A stretch of DNA of 11,034 nucleotides from JBNJEA01 sp051745395 (GTDB taxonomy: Bacteria; Desulfobacterota; Desulfobacteria; Desulfobacterales; Desulfosalsimonadaceae), in contig JBNJEA010000101.1 in the NCBI GenBank assembly GCA_051745395.1, positions 1 through 11,034 on the forward strand. The letters are read 5' to 3'. Below, piece after piece: positions 6,938-11,034 of the stretch. How positions within the stretch are numbered: position 1 is the stretch's first letter; each line of letters opens with the position of its first letter. The position numbers and the translations under genes were made by a program. The notes under the pieces are model-generated. The model was not told where the DNA came from and made no database searches. It was given only the letters and a program-made list of their open reading frames with translations.

Positions 6938-8515
6938 ATGCCCAATCCTCCCTACATCCTGGCCATTGACCACGGCACCTCCGGGATCAAGGCGGCCATC
7001 GTTTCGGCATTCGGCGAAATCGTCGATTACGCGTTTGAAAAAACCCCGATTGCATATCTGCCCGGCGGCGGCGCCGAGCAGGACCCGGACGACTGGTGGC
7101 GCGCCCTTGTCACGACCGCCGGCCGGCTGGTGGGCAGAAACCCGGACTGCAGCGCCGCCATTGTCTGCGTGGCGGTTTCCAGCACCTTTTCCACCACCGT
7201 GGCCGTGGACCGGCAGGGCCGGCACCTGGCCAATGCGTTGACCTGGATGGACTCGCGGGGGGCGCCCTATGTCAAAAAAATGGTCTCCGGGTTTTTCAAC
7301 ATCGACGGCTACGGCCTGGGCATGATCGCGAAATGGATTCCCAAAACCGGCGGCGGCCCCACCCTTTCCGGAAAGGATGATATCGCCCACGTGCTTTTCG
7401 TTCAAAACGAATGGCCGGAGGTTTATGACCACACGTATATGTTTCTGCCGAGCAAGGATTATCTCAACCTGCGGCTGACCGGCACGTTTGCCTCGTCCTA
7501 TGATGCCATGCAGCTGTTCTGGGTATCCGACATCCGCGACATCCACCGGATCGTCTACGATACAAAGCTCATCGACGCCCTTGGCATTGACGGCGAAAAG
7601 CTGCCGCCCATGCAGGCCGCCACCGATATCATCGGGACGCTGAAAAAAGACGTGGCCGAACAAATCGGCTTATCCGCCAAGGTCAAGGTGGTGAGCTGCT
7701 CGCCCGATCACCAGACGGCGTGCGTAGGTTCCGGGGCGGTGGCCGATTATGCCGGCCATCTCTATGTGGGCACCTCTTCGTGGACACAGGCCGTGGTGCC
7801 CTTTAAAAAAACCGACCTGCTCCACTCCATTGCCTCGTTTCCCACCGCTATTCCGGGCAAATACCAGTCGGTCAACGAACAGGATTTAGCAGGCGGCTGC
7901 TTGCACCACCTGTTCGAAAACCTGCTGTTTTGCAACAACGCCCTTTACGCGGGGCCGCCGGCAAAAAACCCCTATGATCATATCGATGCCATCGCCGGCG
8001 CCATTGCCCCGGGAAGCGAAAAGCTCCTGTACCTGCCCTGGCTAAACGGCGAGCGCACCCCGGTGGATGAAACCACGCTGCGGGGCGGATTTTTCAACAT
8101 GGGCAAGACCCATACCCAGGATCACATGATCCGCGCCGTACTCGAAGGCGTGGCGTTTAACACCCGATGGAGTCTAAAATACGTGGAGCGGTTCGTGGGC
8201 CGCAAACTGGACCCGATCCGTTTTATCGGCGGCGGCGCCCAGTCGGCGCTCTGGTGCCGGATCTTTGCCGATGTGTTAGATCGCAGAATTGCCCGGGTGG
8301 ACAATCCCATGCAGGCCAACGCCCGCGGCGCCGCCTTTATTGCGCTGGTGGGTTTAGGCTATCTCGCCTTTGACGACATTGCCGCACTAACGAAATTTCA
8401 GCACACCTATATCCCGGACCCGGCCAACCGGGGTGTATACGATGCGCTTTTTGACGGGTTTGTAAAAATCTACAAACAGAATCGCCGGCTGTTTCGGCGG
8501 CTCAATGCCGTGTGA
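6938..8515 (+). CDS. FGGY-family carbohydrate kinase
   Basis: ATP-dependent kinase of 525 residues that phosphorylates a sugar or polyol; the substrate cannot be told from sequence alone. The actin-like ATPase fold is clear: phosphate-binding DHGTSGIK at 11-18, DPDDWW at about 49-54, TWMDSRG at 102-108, SPDHQTACVGSG at 255-266 with Asp257 as the likely catalytic base, YVGTSSW at 276-282, LPWLNGERTP at 366-375, and the adenosine-binding GGGAQSALW at 431-439. The length matches xylulokinase/glycerol-kinase relatives. The start has only a weak ribosome binding site and lies 12 bases after the dehydrogenase stop, suggesting translational coupling. Pairing with a dehydrogenase fits a pathway in which a compound is oxidised or reduced and then phosphorylated. 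XylB-like naming would be over-specific. Confidence 0.9.
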   Translation: MPNPPYILAIDHGTSGIKAAIVSAFGEIVDYAFEKTPIAYLPGGGAEQDPDDWWRALVTTAGRLVGRNPDCSAAIVCVAVSSTFSTTVAVDRQGRHLANALTWMDSRGAPYVKKMVSGFFNIDGYGLGMIAKWIPKTGGGPTLSGKDDIAHVLFVQNEWPEVYDHTYMFLPSKDYLNLRLTGTFASSYDAMQLFWVSDIRDIHRIVYDTKLIDALGIDGEKLPPMQAATDIIGTLKKDVAEQIGLSAKVKVVSCSPDHQTACVGSGAVADYAGHLYVGTSSWTQAVVPFKKTDLLHSIASFPTAIPGKYQSVNEQDLAGGCLHHLFENLLFCNNALYAGPPAKNPYDHIDAIAGAIAPGSEKLLYLPWLNGERTPVDETTLRGGFFNMGKTHTQDHMIRAVLEGVAFNTRWSLKYVERFVGRKLDPIRFIGGGAQSALWCRIFADVLDRRIARVDNPMQANARGAAFIALVGLGYLAFDDIAALTKFQHTYIPDPANRGVYDALFDGFVKIYKQNRRLFRRLNAV

Positions 8516-8637
8516 GATACGTTCCGGCGAAAAAGGGCGCATTGCCGGCCTATGAGGATTCGGGAATTTTAGAAACATCCATTTTAGGGAATTTCGGGTA
8601 AAGCAGAGGGAAGGTCAGCCTGCACCTTGATTTAAAA

Positions 8638-9030
8638 CTACCAAAACGCTTTGACATGGGGGTAGTCTAATATTTTTTGATCTTTCGTCAGCAGCAAAAA
8701 GTTATGAACCCGCGCAGTTGCTACAATAATGCGGTCGGCCGGGTCTTTGTGGAAATCTCCCGGCAGTCGGCAGGACTCAACGGCAATTTCCGGCGACAAT
8801 TCGATCACGCTTATCCCGCTTTCATGAATTGCCTTGGAAAACCATTTTGATATGGAAACTTTGAGCTCGATTCTTTTTTTGGCAGCCATCATGGCCAATT
8901 CCCATATGGAGATGGATGCGATGGCACGTTGATCCGTTTTTGTCTGCTTTATCGTTTCAATTGCCTTTTCGGATAAATTCTCGGGTTCCGTCAAACACCA
9001 CCACCACGCATGCGTATCGAGCATTATCAC
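8638..9030 (-). CDS. VapC-type PIN-domain toxin
   Basis: Type II toxin of 130 residues, predicted Mg-dependent ribonuclease. The PIN signature is complete: MLDTHAWWW near the N-terminus with the first Asp, SIWELAM with the conserved Glu, and DPADRIIVATA with the downstream acidic pair. The pattern LDTHAW resembles the COG3744 group of PIN toxins, which pair with Phd/YefM antitoxins. I place the start at GTG 9028-9030: it overlaps the antitoxin stop as GTGA, and GGGAG lies 8 bases upstream. TTG 9045 and ATG 9024 are alternatives. It is transcribed towards the FGGY kinase gene, with 122 bases between the two converging stops and no clear terminator there. Confidence 0.9.
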   Translation of the reverse strand: MIMLDTHAWWWCLTEPENLSEKAIETIKQTKTDQRAIASISIWELAMMAAKKRIELKVSISKWFSKAIHESGISVIELSPEIAVESCRLPGDFHKDPADRIIVATARVHNFLLLTKDQKILDYPHVKAFW

Positions 9031-9263
9031 GAATCGATCTCCCAATCCTCCGCATCCACAACAGGTTCAGTTAAATCGCAAACCGTTTTCCCCCAGCCGG
9101 AAAGGGCGCCCAAAAGAAGGTCTTTTTCGTCAACTTCGGCAATGTGCGTCAGTTTTGCGATGGGCTTGCCCCTTTTGGTGATGATGATTTCTTTGTGCGT
9201 AGTTTTGACCTGCTCCAGCAATGTGAAGCATTTTGACCGGAATTCAGCAGCATTGATTTCCAT
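9027..9263 (-). CDS. Phd/YefM-family antitoxin
   Basis: Antitoxin of 78 residues that neutralises the VapC-type toxin and represses the operon. MEINAAEFRSKCFTLLEQV at the N-terminus and EIIITKRGKPIAKL at about 25-38 are the Phd/YefM DNA-binding fold; the acidic C-terminus (DLTEPVVDAEDWEIDS) is the usual disordered toxin-binding part. I chose ATG 9263 because AGAGGTG stands 6 bases upstream; a longer frame to 9305 would run through the operator. The stop overlaps the toxin start by four bases. Toxin and antitoxin are of different named families (PIN with Phd), a known and common combination. Confidence 0.92.
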   Translation of the reverse strand: MEINAAEFRSKCFTLLEQVKTTHKEIIITKRGKPIAKLTHIAEVDEKDLLLGALSGWGKTVCDLTEPVVDAEDWEIDS

Positions 9264-9284
9264 GGAACACCTCTTTATTGAATA

Positions 9285-9304
9285 TGTACATCTTAAATTG
9301 TACA
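9285..9304. promoter_or_regulatory. Paired TGTACA operator sites of the Phd/YefM antitoxin
   Basis: TGTACA occurs at 9285-9290 and 9299-9304, each a perfect palindrome, 14 bases centre to centre; an imperfect TGTACT follows at 9339-9344. TGTACA is the known core of the yefM-yoeB operator in E. coli, where two such sites also lie close together before the antitoxin gene. The position here, over the promoter of a YefM-like antitoxin, makes autoregulation very likely. Confidence 0.75.
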
Positions 9305-9318
9305 CTTATAGAAGTCAA
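9290..9318 (-). promoter_or_regulatory. Toxin-antitoxin promoter
   Basis: On the minus strand TTGACT (9313-9318) and TAAGAT (9290-9295) are exactly 17 bases apart, about 26 bases before the antitoxin ATG. The -10 overlaps the left TGTACA operator half and the right half lies in the spacer, so binding would block RNA polymerase. Confidence 0.65.
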
Positions 9319-9516
9319 ACATCATTAACGGAATAATGTGTACTGCAGAAAAACGGGATTAAATTGGGTCTGATTCCTTCAACAGCTGTATCGAAAAGGT
9401 GGGTACTGAACGGCATCATCCCCACCGTGGCCGAAAACGGTATTGCCGGTCTTGCCGTCGAAGGCGTCCCGGCGCGATACTGATTTTATCTGCAATTTCA
9501 AAAAGCAAAACGGCTG

Positions 9517-10404
9517 CTACACCGCAAGTCTTTCCCCGATCACCTCCGTGACCTCCCTGACCTGCAGGCGATCGGCCACCCCGGCGGTTTTGACGGCGTC
9601 TTCGAGCATGATGGCACACTGCGGGCAGGCCACGGCCAAAATTTGCGCCCCCGTGCCCTCAGCTTCCATCGCGCGCGTCCGGGCGGGGCTTTGCGCGGCA
9701 CCGCCTAAAATATCGGTAAAGAAGTTGCCGCCCCCGCCGCCGCAGCAAAGCGCGTTTTTGCGGTTTCTCTCCATTTCCAGCAATTGGATGCCGGGCACGG
9801 CCCGCAACACCATCCGCGGCGATTCATAATCCCCGTTGTGACGGCCCAGGTAACACGGATCGTGGAAGGTGACCTGCTGCGGTGCCGGGTTGTCCGTAAA
9901 CGCAAGATGGCCCATGGCAAAGGCGAGCAACTGGGTGTAATGAAATACCTGGTAGTGGCCGCCGAAGGCCGGATAGTCGTTTTTAAAGGCATGAAAGGCA
10001 TGGGGCGACAGGGTGATGATCTTTTTGACCCGCGCACGATCGAATGCAGCGATGTTTTTTTTCGCCAGTTCCCCGAACAACGGGGTTTCGCCCATGGCCC
10101 GGACGTCGTTTCCGTCGGCGCATTCGCCTTCGGTCAACACCCCGAGCGATACCCCGGCTTTCTGCAAAACGGTTGCCACGGACCGGGCGATTTCGCGGCC
10201 GCGCGGATCATAGGCGCCCACATCGTCGGCATAAAACAGGTATTGCTGGTCCGAAAAGGCGGCAATACCGGCCTCGGCCGCCCAGTCGGCCCGCTTTTTG
10301 GCCGGCTTTCCGTAGGCGTTGGCGTGGTTTTGCATCCGGGTCAAATAATCGCGCACCCCTGCCGGCACCCGGCCGGCATCGAGCAGCGCTTCTTTTCCGG
10401 CGGC
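9517..10404 (-). CDS. HdrD-like (Fe-S)-binding oxidoreductase, N-terminus lost at a join
   Basis: C-terminal part of a heterodisulfide-reductase-D/GlpC-like electron-transfer protein with two CCG-type domains. Numbering from GTG 10368, the second domain is intact: C172, then C208-C209 (CCGGGGGNFF), then C248 and C251 (CPQC), matching the CX31-39CCX35-39CXXC pattern that holds a [4Fe-4S] cluster. The first domain (about 40-150) keeps the fold but has almost lost its cysteines: ADDVGAYDP, one Cys83, and SPHAFHAFK where relatives may have CPHCF. The frame continues upstream of GTG 10368 as GKEALLDAGRVPAGVRDYL, which looks native, so the gene originally extended further; relatives carry ferredoxin clusters and often a membrane domain there. 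The join at 10390-10410 removes all of that. Likely role: passing electrons between ETF or quinone and another carrier in a sulfate reducer. Confidence 0.85.
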   Translation of the reverse strand, partial: AAGKEALLDAGRVPAGVRDYLTRMQNHANAYGKPAKKRADWAAEAGIAAFSDQQYLFYADDVGAYDPRGREIARSVATVLQKAGVSLGVLTEGECADGNDVRAMGETPLFGELAKKNIAAFDRARVKKIITLSPHAFHAFKNDYPAFGGHYQVFHYTQLLAFAMGHLAFTDNPAPQQVTFHDPCYLGRHNGDYESPRMVLRAVPGIQLLEMERNRKNALCCGGGGGNFFTDILGGAAQSPARTRAMEAEGTGAQILAVACPQCAIMLEDAVKTAGVADRLQVREVTEVIGERLAV

Positions 10405-10412
10405 TGAGCCGG
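10390..10412. other. Join between GC-rich block B and block C
   Basis: Right of here the minus-strand frame is a membrane sensor that has just left its transmembrane segment (YGYRLS, codon 10403-10405); left of here the minus-strand frame is the HdrD-like protein, in another frame, beginning about GKEALLDAGRVP. Both proteins are cut at the same place and composition changes. The sensor frame continues 65 codons into the HdrD-like gene as arginine-rich nonsense. No mobile-element end is visible. A chimeric joint is most likely. Confidence 0.8.
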
Positions 10413-11034
10413 TAGCCGTAGATTATGATGCAAAGACCGATAATCACGATAGCGCCTCCGATTATACCGAGATTTATATTGCGGGTCTCGGTTGCCATCT
10501 GTTCTGCGTCTTTGCGCAGGTCTTCGGTTTTCTGTGTAAATTCATCCATGTATGCTGTTGCAAGAACTGACAGAGGCGGATTGTCTTCGCCGAGCTCAAT
10601 CGGCGCGATGGCCATGTATTTTTCCCGCAGCTTTCCGTCGGTATCTTTCCACATGTAATGACCTGTTGAGACATTTCTTCCCCAGGAGCCTTCAAGAACA
10701 GAATAGAACTCGTCAAAATATGGTCCCAGGGCCTTGCGCAGGGTATCTGTATCAGGAATTCCGATAAGGTTCGGATTGGGATGAGCCCATATGACCGAAT
10801 CGCGATCTTCCAGCTCTTCTCCTATAACACTTGTATAGCCTGTTTCACCGACAGCCTGTACTGCGATCTCGCTGAATTCCGGGTCATAGCTGTAATCCTC
10901 GGGTTCCAGATCCGGGTGAGCCCTGAGATAAATTTCGCACTGAAGAGCCACGTCCTTTGCCTTTTCCAAAAGCTGCTCACGCCCGGCATCAGCCACGATC
11001 TCTGTACTCTCGTCTGTAATATCCGAAGAGAGCC
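10403..11034 (-). CDS. Membrane sensor (Cache-like domain), both ends missing
   Basis: Middle part of a signal-transduction protein, either a methyl-accepting chemotaxis protein or a histidine kinase/cyclase. The frame is open from the right edge (LSSDITDESTEIVADAGREQ...), a helical stretch typical of the start of an extracytoplasmic Cache domain. Sensor-domain landmarks follow: VGETGYTSVI, VIWAHPNPNLIG, and later YMAIAPIE. A coiled DEFTQKTEDLRKDAEQM segment leads into one membrane helix, LGIIGGAIVIIGLCIIIYGY, after which a HAMP domain would be expected. Only the first residues after the helix (RLS) are present before the join, so the signalling output domain cannot be known. GTG 10996 could be taken as a start, but the native frame continues upstream. 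Its composition is less GC-rich than the HdrD-like gene and far less AT-rich than kamA. Confidence 0.75.

Noticed and set aside
6926..7663. A 245-codon open frame on the minus strand, opposite the FGGY kinase
   Set aside because: It is composed of G, V, H and D residues typical of reverse-strand reading of a GC-rich gene; the kinase on the plus strand has all its motifs.
8516..8637. A bidirectional terminator between the kinase and the toxin gene
   Set aside because: The best inverted repeat is a five-base CCGGC/GCCGG pair with a long loop and no T-run on either strand.
9337..9483. A short plus-strand frame upstream of the toxin-antitoxin pair, including IPSTAVSKRW and GIAGLAVEGVPARY
   Set aside because: The protein-like stretch might be the tail of a decayed gene, but it has no ATG or ribosome binding site and I recognise no family. 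The region 9305-9516 otherwise shows nothing beyond the antitoxin promoter.
1824..10412. The GC-rich block as a mobile element or genomic island
   Set aside because: No integrase, transposase, terminal inverted repeats, target duplication or tRNA attachment site is visible at either boundary, and both boundaries cut the internal genes too.
1..11034. Lysine metabolism as a theme linking kamA, kce and the saccharopine-dehydrogenase-family gene
   Set aside because: The genes lie on opposite sides of a chimeric-looking join, differ strongly in codon use, and the saccharopine family name does not imply a lysine substrate.

Overview
The window reads as three blocks of different origin joined end to end. 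Block A (1 to about 1830) is strongly AT-rich, with AGA, TTA and AAA codons and GAGGAG-type ribosome binding sites, and it carries the end of a lysine-fermentation operon on the minus strand (kce then kamA). It looks like an anaerobic fermenter, perhaps a clostridial relative. Block B (about 1835 to 10400) is GC-rich. Its 16-haem cytochrome and ferredoxin (HmcA, HmcB) and its HdrD-like CCG iron-sulfur protein point to a sulfate-reducing desulfobacterial (former deltaproteobacterial) genome. Block C (about 10400 to 11034) has intermediate composition and holds part of a membrane sensor with an extracytoplasmic domain. Both joins cut the genes on both sides in mid-reading frame. The simplest reading is a chimeric metagenome contig rather than natural gene transfer, so no biological link should be drawn across 1828-1836 or 10390-10410.

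Layout of block B: hmcA and then hmcB run leftwards, with hmcB cut by the first join. A 371-base intergenic region with repeats and palindromes separates hmcA from a divergent tetR-type regulator. A 64-residue CxCxxC protein follows on the plus strand, then an apparent operon of a saccharopine-dehydrogenase-family protein and an FGGY carbohydrate kinase, preceded by a promoter overlapped by tandem GTTAA-type inverted repeats. Converging on the kinase is a Phd/YefM-VapC toxin-antitoxin pair with TGTACA operator sites. Beyond it is the C-terminal half of an HdrD-like protein, cut by the second join.

How the genes may work together: HmcA and HmcB would move electrons between periplasmic cytochromes and the membrane Hmc complex, and the HdrD-like protein would be another respiratory-chain or ETF-linked electron carrier. 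The dehydrogenase and kinase probably act in one catabolic step on an unidentified polyol or sugar-like substrate, possibly under control of the nearby TetR protein; that link is inference. I see no tRNA, rRNA, CRISPR array or intact insertion sequence. I did not find a clearly undescribed system; the best leads are the dehydrogenase-kinase operon with its operator array, the small Cys protein, and the cysteine-poor first CCG domain.
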